Shown here: piece by piece, positions 22,924 to 30,352 of the stretch | How the letters are laid out: each line of letters begins with the position of its first letter | Position numbering within the stretch: the first letter of the stretch is position 1 | From: a virus | Direction: 5' to 3' (one strand) | Length of the DNA stretch: 64,000 nucleotides | Virus record (IMG/VR): IMGVR_UViG_3300015245_000002 | Span: 1-64,000 of that record | Made by a program: the position numbers and the translations under genes | The notes under the pieces: generated by a model | Databases searched by the model: none | The model's input: the letters and a program-made list of their open reading frames with translations, nothing else | What the model was told of the DNA's origin: nothing

Positions 22924-23798
22924 GACACCTCACCCGTGCTTGCGTCGGATTGCGTCACGGGGACCACAGGCGGCATCGCTTCGACCGATGACGAACCGCC
23001 TGATGTAGGGCGCCGCTTGAGGTCTGCCACCTTGGCCTTGTACTTCGCGTTGATCGCCTCGTACGCGGGATGTCCGGGCTTGAGCCCGCGCTTGGAAAAG
23101 CGATTGGCAATCACTTGGCATTCGGACATCGAGTCTGCGACGTCCAGTTCGGCGAACTCCTGGTAGTCGCTGGTGTTGAACGGCGGTGGAGTCGTTTGTG
23201 CGTCGGTGAACTCGGCGTCGATGACATCGGATTGCGTAGCGGCGGATGAAGCCTGCGCCACAGTGCTCGGCTCGCGATCGGCGATCTCGTCACTGGTGAA
23301 GCAGCCAGCGAGCACGTCCGGGTAAACGTCGCGTGCGAGCTCTGACTTCGCACGCGACGCCAGCATTGCGCGCGGAAAGGTCCGCCAGTTGTCCTTCTGG
23401 TGCAGCGCCGCTGACTTGGCCATCTCGATCGTCCACGTGCACTTCTGCTCGGGCTCTCCTCGGCGCTTCGTCACGTACGTGACGCTCCTGTCGGTCCCCT
23501 CGCCGGAACGGCGGAAGTACTCCGCCTTGCCACTGCCGAGCACGACCGCGACCATGGCGTCTGCGGTCATCACCGGCTTGCCAGAGATGATGTTGAAGCT
23601 ACGTAGCGACGCCATCGAGTACAGGCCGAGTTCCTGACCGGCCATGATCTGCATCAGGACGTCTGGAACCTTGCCCTTGAGGGCGTCGGGCAGTAGGGAG
23701 GACTTCGCAAGACGTTCCGCGAGGTCAATCACTTCGGCGAGGGTGCGCGGAACGATAACCGTCGTAGTCTGGCGGACCAGTGCGTTTTCTTCGCTCAC
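22920..23798 (-). CDS. recT: RecT-family single-strand annealing protein
   Basis: In this 292-residue protein the core (LPDALKGKVPDVLMQIMAG, YSMASLRSFNIISGKPVM, TADAMVAVVLGSGKAEYFR, then MLASRAKSELARDVYPDVLAG) matches the RecT fold. It anneals complementary DNA strands in phage recombination. A low-complexity tail rich in Ser/Thr/Pro follows residue 175. It is placed between the SSB-like gene and the nuclease, as in other Red-type modules. Confidence 0.82.
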   Translation of the reverse strand: MSEENALVRQTTTVIVPRTLAEVIDLAERLAKSSLLPDALKGKVPDVLMQIMAGQELGLYSMASLRSFNIISGKPVMTADAMVAVVLGSGKAEYFRRSGEGTDRSVTYVTKRRGEPEQKCTWTIEMAKSAALHQKDNWRTFPRAMLASRAKSELARDVYPDVLAGCFTSDEIADREPSTVAQASSAATQSDVIDAEFTDAQTTPPPFNTSDYQEFAELDVADSMSECQVIANRFSKRGLKPGHPAYEAINAKYKAKVADLKRRPTSGGSSSVEAMPPVVPVTQSDASTGEVS

Positions 23799-24406
23799 CG
23801 CAGCACCTTGGCGATCTGCGCGACGGTGCGGTCATACGCTGACGAGCAGGAGATGAACGGGATCGCATCCTCGTCACCCGGCGGCGGAATGTCATCCGAT
23901 GGCGGCGCCCCACTGTACATCTGACCGCTCTGACCGCCGGCGTCTTCCGCCAGTGCGGCACGCAGGGCAGCGTCGGAATCGGTCAGGTTCTCCTGGCTCG
24001 ACGCCTTGAGTGGCGCCGGACCGCGACCGATGCTGTTCGGCTTCACCCAGATCGGCGCAGGCCCAACCCTGCCGCCGCGGTCCCACTCGTCAAACCTCTT
24101 CCCCCTCCTCATCTCAATGTGCTTGATCTCGATGGTCGACTCGCCGCCGGTTGCCTTGACCCATTCTGCGACATCGCTCTCGATCGTGGCCAGCGTCTGG
24201 CATTTCCAGCCAACCGCCTTGCAGGTCCGCGCGATGTACGGCGCCTGCTTGTTGTTAACCGCCTCTTCGTACGTGTACATCTTCCCTTTGTGCTCACCCT
24301 TGGTGATCTCGACATTGATCCGAACCACCGGGATATTGCGACTGTCGTCTCCGTAAAAACCGTCGAGAACTTTGCATGGCCAAAAACCAGCTGCGATATC
24401 TGACAT
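23795..24406 (-). CDS. Single-stranded DNA-binding-like protein
   Basis: In this 203-residue protein, ATG 24406 has AAGGA nine bases upstream. The N-terminal half is beta-rich (RINVEITKGEHKGKMYTYEE), followed by an acidic, Pro-rich tail (DDIPPPGDEDAIPF) like the acidic tips of SSB. It neighbours recT and the nuclease, so it likely coats single strands during recombination or replication. The open frame extends upstream to GTG 24556, a less likely start. Confidence 0.55.
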   Translation of the reverse strand: MSDIAAGFWPCKVLDGFYGDDSRNIPVVRINVEITKGEHKGKMYTYEEAVNNKQAPYIARTCKAVGWKCQTLATIESDVAEWVKATGGESTIEIKHIEMRRGKRFDEWDRGGRVGPAPIWVKPNSIGRGPAPLKASSQENLTDSDAALRAALAEDAGGQSGQMYSGAPPSDDIPPPGDEDAIPFISCSSAYDRTVAQIAKVLR

Positions 24407-24569
24407 TTTTGTGTGTCCTTGTATTTTCCGTCGGTGGACCGCTGACGAGTCGAACGTCAAAACCCGGTCGATCCAGATCTCGGCAGGCTGTCCTGGCTCA
24501 GCCTTGGGTGTCTCGTCCGTCCAGCTGGGATTAGCAGCATGCAGCCGGATCGGCACAACCGAGAAAGCG

Positions 24570-24600
24570 ATTATAGCCCTAGAGCGGACTCGTTGGGCAA
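24570..24600 (-). promoter_or_regulatory. Possible internal promoter before the SSB-like gene
   Basis: TATAAT (24575-24570, leftward) is a perfect minus10 overlapping the stop of the upstream gene. The minus35 is poor (TTGCCC at 19 bases spacing). A 163-base untranslated stretch follows, unusual in this packed array, and could give the recombination genes their own transcript. Confidence 0.35.
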
Positions 24601-24741
24601 GAGTATAAGGCCGTCCGTGAGTGAGAACGCAACGCGGCAATGGGAGTGCGACTGAGTGTGGCATCCGCAAAGCTCGGCAACGGCGCTGCCGGATCTGGCG
24701 ATCCAGACATCGATGTTGTGGCGAGACAGGGATACCTTCAC
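24571..24741 (-). CDS. Small His/Cys-rich protein (56 aa)
   Basis: GTG 24741 overlaps the previous stop (GTGA). The segments LCGCHTQSHSHCRV suggest a metal site. The function is unknown. Confidence 0.5.
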   Translation of the reverse strand: MKVSLSRHNIDVWIARSGSAVAELCGCHTQSHSHCRVAFSLTDGLILLPNESALGL

Positions 24742-24944
24742 GTCCGCACCACACGGCGCATGCGAACAGTTTCCTCGCGCCCGATCACTGGAATGCGAGA
24801 TCCCAGCGATTGTCGACGGGGCCATGCCGACCAAACGATCAGGGCAGCGCACCCGATCGCGGTTCCGGTCATCGAGTACCATCCGGTCGACCAGAAGCTA
24901 ACCTGGCCGACGAACAGGGCGAAGAGGACGAGCAGAGCGGTCAC
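24738..24944 (-). CDS. Two-helix membrane protein (68 aa)
   Basis: GTG 24944 overlaps the previous stop. Two hydrophobic stretches (LLVLFALFVGQVSFW and IGCAALIVWSAW) precede a basic tail. Unknown role. Confidence 0.55.
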   Translation of the reverse strand: MTALLVLFALFVGQVSFWSTGWYSMTGTAIGCAALIVWSAWPRRQSLGSRIPVIGREETVRMRRVVRT

Positions 24945-25468
24945 TTGACGGCTCCGAGGAGGCGGTCGATGAGCGCGCATGCGACATGGACATCCCGGAC
25001 TGCAGTTCCGACTCTCCAGTCGTGGCCACCCTCATCCAGGTGGAGGCGGATCAACTGAAACCCACGTAGTTCTGCGTCGGTAATCGTGTACGCACCGATC
25101 GGCGACGACGGCGCCAGCCGCAACCTCGCCAGTTCACGTAGCCACGCCAGACCTCGCTCGACGCGAGCGGTCCGCATCGCCTGGTCCTCCAGGATCTTGA
25201 TCTCAGTAGCGAGACCGTCATCGGTCGCAGTGGACTGCCTGCCGATCCACCCCATGCCAGCGCGTTCTGCCTCGAGATCGGACTCCAACTTTCGGATGCG
25301 CTCTGCGTATAGCTTCGCTTCTTCGATGCGAGCCCACAGAGCCTCGCGAAGTGCCACAAACTCGGCGGTCCGCTCGTCCCTGCTCCGCTTGAGCTCATCC
25401 AGCGCATCGCGTAGTTGTGGATCGATTTCGGTCTGCAGCCAGCTGTCGAGATCGTCGTCGGTGATCAC
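24941..25468 (-). CDS. Coiled-coil protein (175 aa)
   Basis: GTG 25468 overlaps the stop before. A long charged coiled coil (LDELKRSRDERTAEFVALRE, RIRKLESDLEAERAG) is followed by a mixed alpha/beta C-terminus. No family recognised. Confidence 0.55.
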   Translation of the reverse strand: MITDDDLDSWLQTEIDPQLRDALDELKRSRDERTAEFVALREALWARIEEAKLYAERIRKLESDLEAERAGMGWIGRQSTATDDGLATEIKILEDQAMRTARVERGLAWLRELARLRLAPSSPIGAYTITDAELRGFQLIRLHLDEGGHDWRVGTAVRDVHVACALIDRLLGAVK

Positions 25469-25644
25469 GGTCCACCGTCCGGTAGCGACATGACGCCGTC
25501 AGCGCCGACGTACCCGCCGCGCAGGTTCGCGCCGCGCAGGACGAGCGATTCAACCGCTTCACGAATCGGCTGAGTCGACCCGTCTGGAACATCGACGGTG
25601 CGGATGCCTGCGTCGGTATAGCGGTTTTTGATTGTAACGATCAT
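25465..25644 (-). CDS. Small protein with pentapeptide-like end (59 aa)
   Basis: ATG 25644 overlaps the stop before it and the TGA overlaps the next GTG. The N-terminus resembles a short beta sheet (MIVTIKNRYTDAGIRTVDV) and the end LRGANLRGGYVGADG gives about three pentapeptide repeats. Function unknown. Confidence 0.55.
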   Translation of the reverse strand: MIVTIKNRYTDAGIRTVDVPDGSTQPIREAVESLVLRGANLRGGYVGADGVMSLPDGGP

Positions 25645-26006
25645 GGATTTCTCTCGATCTCTGTCGTGTCAGGCGGGACATTCGGCCACTGATCCGCGAG
25701 TGGCCGGTCGATGGACCATGGGTAATAAGTCTCACCGTGGGTCAACATCGAAAGCCATCCCTCGGTATCGATCCACGCGTCGAGGGCATACCCGACCCGC
25801 GCGAGAGTTCTGGCTATGTGATCGATAGTCTCCGCGGCATCCGAGTCATTGCTCGGGACAATACCCTTGGTGGCTCCGCATCTACAACTGTAGCCGATCC
25901 AGAGATCGGACAGATCACCGGTATACTGGTACAGCGAACTCTCGAAATCGGTGCTAGTTCCATCGGCATAGGCGTACGACCACCGATGACTACACTTATC
26001 AGTCAC
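25641..26006 (-). CDS. Hypothetical protein (121 aa)
   Basis: GTG 26006 is in a GTGA overlap. The segments CSHRWSYAYADG and YSCRCGATKG suggest a zinc ribbon, followed by a helix and an aromatic-rich end. No family known. Confidence 0.55.
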   Translation of the reverse strand: MTDKCSHRWSYAYADGTSTDFESSLYQYTGDLSDLWIGYSCRCGATKGIVPSNDSDAAETIDHIARTLARVGYALDAWIDTEGWLSMLTHGETYYPWSIDRPLADQWPNVPPDTTEIERNP

Positions 26007-26275
26007 CTCAACACCTCCTCCGGTATCCCTGCCGTGTTGACGTCATCCGACATCATGGGCACGGCCTCCCGGCTCGCAATCACCGCTGCAATGTAGCCTC
26101 GCCGTTTCGACTGCATCAGGCCGCACGAAGCGGCCATGCTGCTATCCGGATCCGGGCAGCTCATGGCGATCTCGCCGATGGCATCACACAGCGCGGCGAT
26201 GGCAGGCATCGGACGGCTACCGGCCGCTGCGAGGGCATGCGCGGCCAGCGCCTTGATCAGTCCGTTGTCGGTCAC
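26003..26275 (-). CDS. Ala-rich helical protein (90 aa)
   Basis: GTG 26275 has GGAGGTG upstream and overlaps the stop of its neighbour. Helices ALAAHALAAAG and AIAALCDAIGEIAM dominate. Unknown. Confidence 0.5.
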   Translation of the reverse strand: MTDNGLIKALAAHALAAAGSRPMPAIAALCDAIGEIAMSCPDPDSSMAASCGLMQSKRRGYIAAVIASREAVPMMSDDVNTAGIPEEVLR

Positions 26276-26877
26276 GATTTCACCTCCGTGCACGCCGCGT
26301 CCGTGCACGCCGCATCCACGATCGAAAGCCGCCGACCGATTCGCGAGGCCAGCCGAAGCGCGGCGTACAGCGCCGTGGTGATCTTCACGACCTCGACGGG
26401 TCGTCGATCCTCGAAGGCGACGTCGTCGGCAGGCGGCACCGCGAGATCCGCCGCGAGCTCGGCGACGGTCCGCCCGGTGATTGCCAGCGCGGCGCGACCA
26501 AACATGGCATCAAGCCTGTCCCGCGCTGCCAGCTCCGCGGCCACGTCGGCGATGTGAAGCTGCAGCGCTCTTCGCGCCCGCTCGGAGCGCTGGAATGAAT
26601 CACGCAGATCCAACAGCGTGCCGCAGAGCTGCAGGACATGGCGCGGCGACCCGAGCAGCATGCCGAGCTCCGGGCGAGACGGGTCGGCGGCGACGTCGGC
26701 CATGGCGAGCATGGAATCAGTGAGTCGACCGAAGTCCGGATCGTCGAGATCGGGCAGCGGGGTGACCGGCTCGCGGAGCGCCGGGAGATCCATGCGGGTC
26801 CCGGTGCGTGACATGATCTCGACAGCCTCGTAGGGCGCCGTAAGATGGCCATCTTCGTCGTAAAACGGGTGAAGCAT
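26272..26877 (-). CDS. Helical hypothetical protein (201 aa)
   Basis: The start is ATG 26877. The region from residue 50 onward is predicted helical and Ala/Leu/Arg-rich (GMLLGSPRHVLQLCGTLLDL, LQLHIADVAAELAARDRL). It belongs to the first genes from the leftward early promoter. No recognised domain. Confidence 0.55.
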   Translation of the reverse strand: MLHPFYDEDGHLTAPYEAVEIMSRTGTRMDLPALREPVTPLPDLDDPDFGRLTDSMLAMADVAADPSRPELGMLLGSPRHVLQLCGTLLDLRDSFQRSERARRALQLHIADVAAELAARDRLDAMFGRAALAITGRTVAELAADLAVPPADDVAFEDRRPVEVVKITTALYAALRLASRIGRRLSIVDAACTDAACTEVKS

Positions 26878-26922
26878 TTGCTGAATCCTTGTTGTGGAGC
26901 CGCGGGATGCGGCGCAGTCAGT

Positions 26923-27300
26923 TCAGTCGACGACCGGAAACTCGCACTCGGTGGCCGCGCTCCACGCGGCCCGAAACTCCTGCCGATCACTGCACAGATC
27001 GATCAGATCGCTTCCGGCGTCGCGATCGCTCGCTCGAAGGTCGCCGAGCCTGCCATAGAAGATCGCCCAGATCCTCGCCGTGGGCGACCGCGGATCATCT
27101 ACGCCAACGAACGACTGCTCTGCGGTATCGCGCAGATACCTGATCACGCAGGCGACCTCCGCGGCGCTCTGCTCCCGAGCGGTCACTGACTGGAACGCGA
27201 CCCGGCTGTCGAGGCCGATTGCGGCATAGGAGGTATGGCGCAGCGCGTGGTCGGAAGTGGCGATGGCCACGCGCTGGCAGTGGGAGACGGCTGGGGTCAC
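26923..27300 (-). CDS. Hypothetical protein (125 aa)
   Basis: GTG 27300 overlaps the stop of the first leftward gene. Mixed alpha/beta with one HCQRV near the start and a helix-rich middle. A 45-base gap with a short hairpin (GCCGC/GCGGC) follows it. Unknown. Confidence 0.5.
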   Translation of the reverse strand: MTPAVSHCQRVAIATSDHALRHTSYAAIGLDSRVAFQSVTAREQSAAEVACVIRYLRDTAEQSFVGVDDPRSPTARIWAIFYGRLGDLRASDRDAGSDLIDLCSDRQEFRAAWSAATECEFPVVD

Positions 27301-27506
27301 GACCGCACCTCGTCCCCGCCGAAAGTCGGAAGATCGCGGGTTCGCGTGCGGCCAATCGTCGGCAGCACCATAGTGACGGTGTGGCTCTCCGTGCGCATCG
27401 CAGCGCTCGGCGACGGCGGAGCCAATGTGCCCTGTGCGACGAGCTGATCACGCGGAGACCAGCCGGTGGGGAGGACTTCGGTGGTACGTCCGGGTCGGTT
27501 CGTCAT
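27297..27506 (-). CDS. First gene of the leftward early operon (69 aa)
   Basis: ATG 27506 lies six bases from the minus10 of a strong promoter overlapped by an operator. The product is basic and Thr/Pro-rich (RPGRTTEVLPTGW, TMVLPTIGRTRTRDLP) with beta-like segments. By position it could be an early regulator, for example an antiterminator, but no motif supports that. Confidence 0.55.
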   Translation of the reverse strand: MTNRPGRTTEVLPTGWSPRDQLVAQGTLAPPSPSAAMRTESHTVTMVLPTIGRTRTRDLPTFGGDEVRS

Positions 27507-27541
27507 ATGCACACCGTGCACTCTCCAAGCCCCGCCGTCAA
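27507..27541 (-). promoter_or_regulatory. Leftward early promoter with operator
   Basis: Reading leftward: TTGACG at 27541-27536, 17 bases, CACGGT at 27518-27513, six bases, ATG 27506. A perfect TGCAC-N3-GTGCA palindrome (27508-27520) covers the minus10, so a bound repressor would block the polymerase. Predicted leaderless. Confidence 0.65.
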
Positions 27542-27550
27542 CCCCTAAAA

Positions 27551-27563
27551 TGCACTCTGTGCA
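27551..27563. promoter_or_regulatory. Second operator, TGCAC-CTC... type
   Basis: TGCAC-TCT-GTGCA is a second perfect palindrome with the same half-sites as 27508-27520, placed just upstream of the minus35. Spacing of about 43 bases centre to centre (four helical turns) would suit cooperative binding. Confidence 0.6.
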
Positions 27564-27575
27564 ACAGCCGCGAAT

Positions 27576-27779
27576 CTATTGAATGTTTCCCGTCGGGATC
27601 AACGCGGCTCGAGCGAGCAGATCGGCGGGGGACGTCACCGGGGTCTCGTAGATCGAGACGTAGACCAGCATCAGGTGCAGCACAATCTGAAATCTCGCCG
27701 GATCTATGGCGATCAGCTTACGAGCGGCCTCGGCGAGTGCCTCTAGCCCTGACTCCACTGCCACCGTGCGGATCGCCAT
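27576..27779 (-). CDS. Hypothetical protein after the repressor (67 aa)
   Basis: It overlaps the repressor gene end by 62 bases. It is hydrophobic and helical (LEALAEAARKLIAI, FQIVLHLMLVYVSIY). It would be co-transcribed with the repressor and so expressed in the lysogen. Function unknown; the start is uncertain. Confidence 0.5.
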   Translation of the reverse strand: MAIRTVAVESGLEALAEAARKLIAIDPARFQIVLHLMLVYVSIYETPVTSPADLLARAALIPTGNIQ

Positions 27780-28206
27780 TGGTCGACGACACTACCGCAG
27801 TGAGCGATTTTGTCACAATGCCTCGTGCGATTTCTTTTTGCGCCACCCCGTCGATCACATCCAGGGCTTCTGCTCTGGCAGCGTGTGCCGCAAGTTCCTC
27901 CTGTGCGCGACGTACAACAGCGAGCATTTCGGATGCCGCGCGTTCCGTCGGCGCGATGAAAAACGGAGGTGGTACGCCGAGCGCCGCGCTGATTCCGTTG
28001 GCGAGGGCCACGCTTCGACCGACACCGTCCTTGAATTTCGAGATCGAATCAGACTTCCACTCATGACCGTTCGGTCGTCCAGCATGCGCGCTTGCAGCGC
28101 GTGCAATATCTGCGTTCTTGATCGAAGGGCTGTCGAGCAGTGGGATCGCCTTGCGGAGCCACCACTCAGGTAGATCCGGGTTACCGGCTCGCTCTTTCCT
28201 AGACAT
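27718..28206 (-). CDS. CI-type phage repressor candidate
   Basis: In this 162-residue protein, residues 28-75 show helix-turn-helix elements (IKNADIARAASAH, WKSDSISKFKDG, GRSVALANGISAALG). The C-terminal half is helical and could dimerise. There is no LexA-like peptidase domain, so induction would need another signal or an anti-repressor. It reads leftward, opposite to the cro-type gene at 28289. Its ATG is six bases after TAATAT. Confidence 0.7.
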   Translation of the reverse strand: MSRKERAGNPDLPEWWLRKAIPLLDSPSIKNADIARAASAHAGRPNGHEWKSDSISKFKDGVGRSVALANGISAALGVPPPFFIAPTERAASEMLAVVRRAQEELAAHAARAEALDVIDGVAQKEIARGIVTKSLTAVVSSTNGDPHGGSGVRARGTRRGRS

Positions 28207-28218
28207 TACAAAATATTA
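28207..28218 (-). promoter_or_regulatory. Repressor maintenance promoter (minus10 element)
   Basis: TAATAT at 28218-28213 (leftward), six bases, then ATG 28206. The minus35 17 bases away (TCCTGT) is weak, as expected for a promoter that needs activation. Predicted leaderless, as for lambda cI from PRM. Confidence 0.5.
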
Positions 28219-28251
28219 CGCGATGACGCGTGGCTACAGGATACATGACCA

Positions 28252-28280
28252 TTGACGTTGCACGGTGCACACTGTACAAC
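28252..28280 (+). promoter_or_regulatory. Rightward early promoter with operator
   Basis: TTGACG (28252-28257), 17 bases, TACAAC (28275-28280), eight bases, ATG 28289. The spacer holds TGCACGGTGCA (28259-28269) and the overlapping TGCAC-ACT-GTACA (28266-28278), near-copies of the two leftward operators. Confidence 0.65.
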
Positions 28281-28288
28281 GAACAGAG

Positions 28289-28558
28289 ATGTCGGATCCG
28301 AGAGATGCCCTTCGCGCTGCGATGCGCGATCGGGGCTACACGCACGAGCGACTGCTGCTTGAATCGGGCCTGAAATGCGATCTAAGCTCCCTGAACCGCA
28401 AGCTAAACGGCGGTCAGGGACTCGAAGCACATGAGGCACGTGATCTTGCACGCGTACTCGGCGTGCGCGTCGCCGGCATCGACCGCATGCTGGCGCTGGC
28501 CGACACCATCGGCGCCATTGCGACGTGGCCCGCGGATCGAAGGAGAGGTGAGTCATGA
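28289..28558 (+). CDS. Cro-like XRE-family regulator (89 aa)
   Basis: A compact helix-turn-helix protein (ALRAAMRDRGYTHERLLLESG, SSLNRKLNGGQGLEAHE, ARDLARVLGVRV), divergent from the repressor and first in the rightward operon. It likely lowers early transcription by binding the same operators. An ATG is preferred over the upstream in-frame start because it follows the promoter. Confidence 0.7.
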   Translation: MSDPRDALRAAMRDRGYTHERLLLESGLKCDLSSLNRKLNGGQGLEAHEARDLARVLGVRVAGIDRMLALADTIGAIATWPADRRRGES

Positions 28559-28773
28559 TCGTAGGCGAAACAAGTAGCCACCCGGGCGATGGTCCACAAC
28601 AGGACCATGCGTACAGTGCAACCGGAAAGCAATCCGGAGTGTTGTGGTCGGTCGTCGCGGCGTACGTCGCGATCGTCGCCCTCGGACCGCACGACATTGC
28701 CTGGCTCGCTCTGGTCGGCGTGTCGTTGTCTGCCACGGCTCTACTGATCGTCATCCTGGACCGGGACGCATGA
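28555..28773 (+). CDS. Two-helix membrane protein (72 aa)
   Basis: ATG 28555 overlaps the cro-like stop. The end has two hydrophobic helices (VLWSVVAAYVAIVALG and LALVGVSLSATALLIVI). Possible superinfection-exclusion or other membrane function; unproven. Confidence 0.55.
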   Translation: MIVGETSSHPGDGPQQDHAYSATGKQSGVLWSVVAAYVAIVALGPHDIAWLALVGVSLSATALLIVILDRDA

Positions 28774-29570
28774 CGCCGGAAGACGTAATCGTGAGGATGA
28801 GCAGACTCAGAGTTCCGCTCGCGCATGTCGCGGCGCATCTGGCCATGCACGATCGGATCTCGATCGCCGCAGCGGCTCGCATCGTCGCGGATCTGACAGG
28901 CGAGCGCGTCATGGCAGCTGCTGCTGTCGCGGCGTGGCGGAAGCTGTACCCAGGTCGCCGGCCATTCGACCGCGAGCTACGTCCGCGATCGTCCAATTCG
29001 CAGTCGGCTAAGGCCGTCGAGTGGATCGAGGCCAACGGCGGGTCGCTGACCGACGGTGCACTTAGGTTCGGCGTCACCGCACAGTCAGTGTCTCGGCGCT
29101 GGCATCGGGTCCACGGGGACACTCCGACGCCGCTGGGACAGCGCAGCGCCCGGGTACGAGTCGAGGTGGTCGAGCTGCTACGGCGAGGCATGAGCCTGCG
29201 AACTGCGGCCCGCGTCGTTGGGACCTCGCACAGCACTGCGGAGCGGTTCGCGAAAGCCGCTGGAGTCTCCACGGTAGAGATTGCTGCGCAGCGGAGAGCG
29301 GAGGTCCGCCAGCGGATCGTCGCGGAACTGGCTGCTGGAGCGACCCTGCAGGATGCCGGGATCAACGCTGGCGTCTCTCGTCGCCTCGCGACGTGCCTCG
29401 CCGCCGAGGCCGGCGTCCGTCCTGCAGCACGGAGCAGCCGCCGCGACGGGTGCATGGCTCGCGCAGTAGCGCTGGTCCACGGCGGGATGAGCGTGGTGGC
29501 GGCTTGTAGGTCCGAGCGCTGCTCGGAGACGGGCGTGTACATCAGGACCAGGGAATTGAGGCAGAGGTGA
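28770..29570 (+). CDS. Multi-HTH DNA-binding protein (266 aa)
   Basis: ATG 28770 overlaps the upstream stop. At least four resolvase-like helix-turn-helix units can be seen (SIAAAARIVADL, LTDGALRFGVTAQSVS, SLRTAARVVGTSHSTAERF, TLQDAGINAGVSRRLA) without a catalytic domain. Similar N- and C-terminal parts occur in the protein at 48967-49506. Possibly a regulator or DNA organiser; not recognised further. Confidence 0.65.
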   Translation: MTPEDVIVRMSRLRVPLAHVAAHLAMHDRISIAAAARIVADLTGERVMAAAAVAAWRKLYPGRRPFDRELRPRSSNSQSAKAVEWIEANGGSLTDGALRFGVTAQSVSRRWHRVHGDTPTPLGQRSARVRVEVVELLRRGMSLRTAARVVGTSHSTAERFAKAAGVSTVEIAAQRRAEVRQRIVAELAAGATLQDAGINAGVSRRLATCLAAEAGVRPAARSSRRDGCMARAVALVHGGMSVVAACRSERCSETGVYIRTRELRQR

Positions 29571-29719
29571 CCCGCCGAGAGCGTCGAGCCGCGGTGATCG
29601 CGAAGCGGCTGGCAAGCAAGACGCGCGGCGCGGTACCACCGCTGCTCGAAGGATCGGCACGAGCCGATGATCCGAAGTGGCATGTGGTGTGGGTGGACAC
29701 GGATAAGGAGCAGATCTGA
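29567..29719 (+). CDS. Small basic protein (50 aa)
   Basis: GTG 29567 overlaps the stop before it. A basic helical start (RRERRAAVIAKRLAS) is followed by a strand (KWHVVWVDTD). Function unknown. Confidence 0.55.
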   Translation: MTRRERRAAVIAKRLASKTRGAVPPLLEGSARADDPKWHVVWVDTDKEQI

Positions 29720-29916
29720 TGATGCGATGGGTTCGAGGCTGGAGTTTATTCGACTGGGTTCTCTTGGTTATCGTGATCACGTTCGCCGCGAGCCAGTTCA
29801 GCTACGCGGTCGACTGGGTAGATCGACGATCGTGTCGCACCAACGGCGGCCGAGTCATTGAAAGTGAGCATCATGACTGGCGCTGCGCAACGACACCGCC
29901 AGAGCGTGCGCCGTGA
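29719..29916 (+). CDS. Single-pass membrane protein (65 aa)
   Basis: The start at ATG 29719 (or 29722) shares bases with the upstream TGA. A membrane helix (SLFDWVLLVIVITFAA) is followed by a polar tail with two Cys. No family known. Confidence 0.6.
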   Translation: MMRWVRGWSLFDWVLLVIVITFAASQFSYAVDWVDRRSCRTNGGRVIESEHHDWRCATTPPERAP

Positions 29917-30092
29917 GCGCCCCACCATGCATCTGGTGCCACGACGCCAACTGCTCACCGAGGAATTCACCCGAGCATTACTGCCTGGACTGCGAGGCGC
30001 CACTCGAACCGTGTCAGTGTCGTTCGGGCTGCCCAGGCGGACAGTGCTCGGGTGGATGTCGCTCAACTCCAGAGGTCGGGTACATCCCATGA
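29913..30092 (+). CDS. Cys-rich zinc-finger-like protein (59 aa)
   Basis: GTG 29913 overlaps the stop before it. Eleven Cys and His residues (CIWCHDANC, HYCLDCEAPLEPCQC, SGCPGGQCSGGC) suggest two metal sites. Located by reading inside a larger, poorer frame. Function unknown. Confidence 0.6.
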   Translation: MSAPPCIWCHDANCSPRNSPEHYCLDCEAPLEPCQCRSGCPGGQCSGGCRSTPEVGYIP

Positions 30093-30322
30093 CAATCTCG
30101 ATCACCGTCCACTCGGCCCGCGAAGTCTCCGTCCACGATGAGCCAGGCCCGATCGCTCGACTCATCGGACGGCGCCGCAGGGACTATGCCGCCTTCCTCG
30201 CCGTCGATGACTGGTTCGGGCCGGACAACCGATCACTGCCGGATCGGCTGCAAGATCGGATCGATCGCGCAGTGACGCGGTGGTTCGCGCAGAACCGAAT
30301 CGACGGACTCAAGAGACAGTAG
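30089..30322 (+). CDS. Hypothetical protein (77 aa)
   Basis: ATG 30089 overlaps the stop of the Cys-rich gene. It contains IARLIGRRRRDYAAFLAVDDWF, mostly helical with a strongly basic patch. Unknown. Confidence 0.55.
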   Translation: MTISITVHSAREVSVHDEPGPIARLIGRRRRDYAAFLAVDDWFGPDNRSLPDRLQDRIDRAVTRWFAQNRIDGLKRQ

Positions 30323-30352
30323 TTCCCGACACCGTCGGGTAGGAGCTCACAG

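Noticed and set aside
27551-27563. Operator taken as a terminator of the 27576 gene
   Set aside because: The palindrome has only five-base arms, matches the operators at 27508 and 28266, and lacks a T run.
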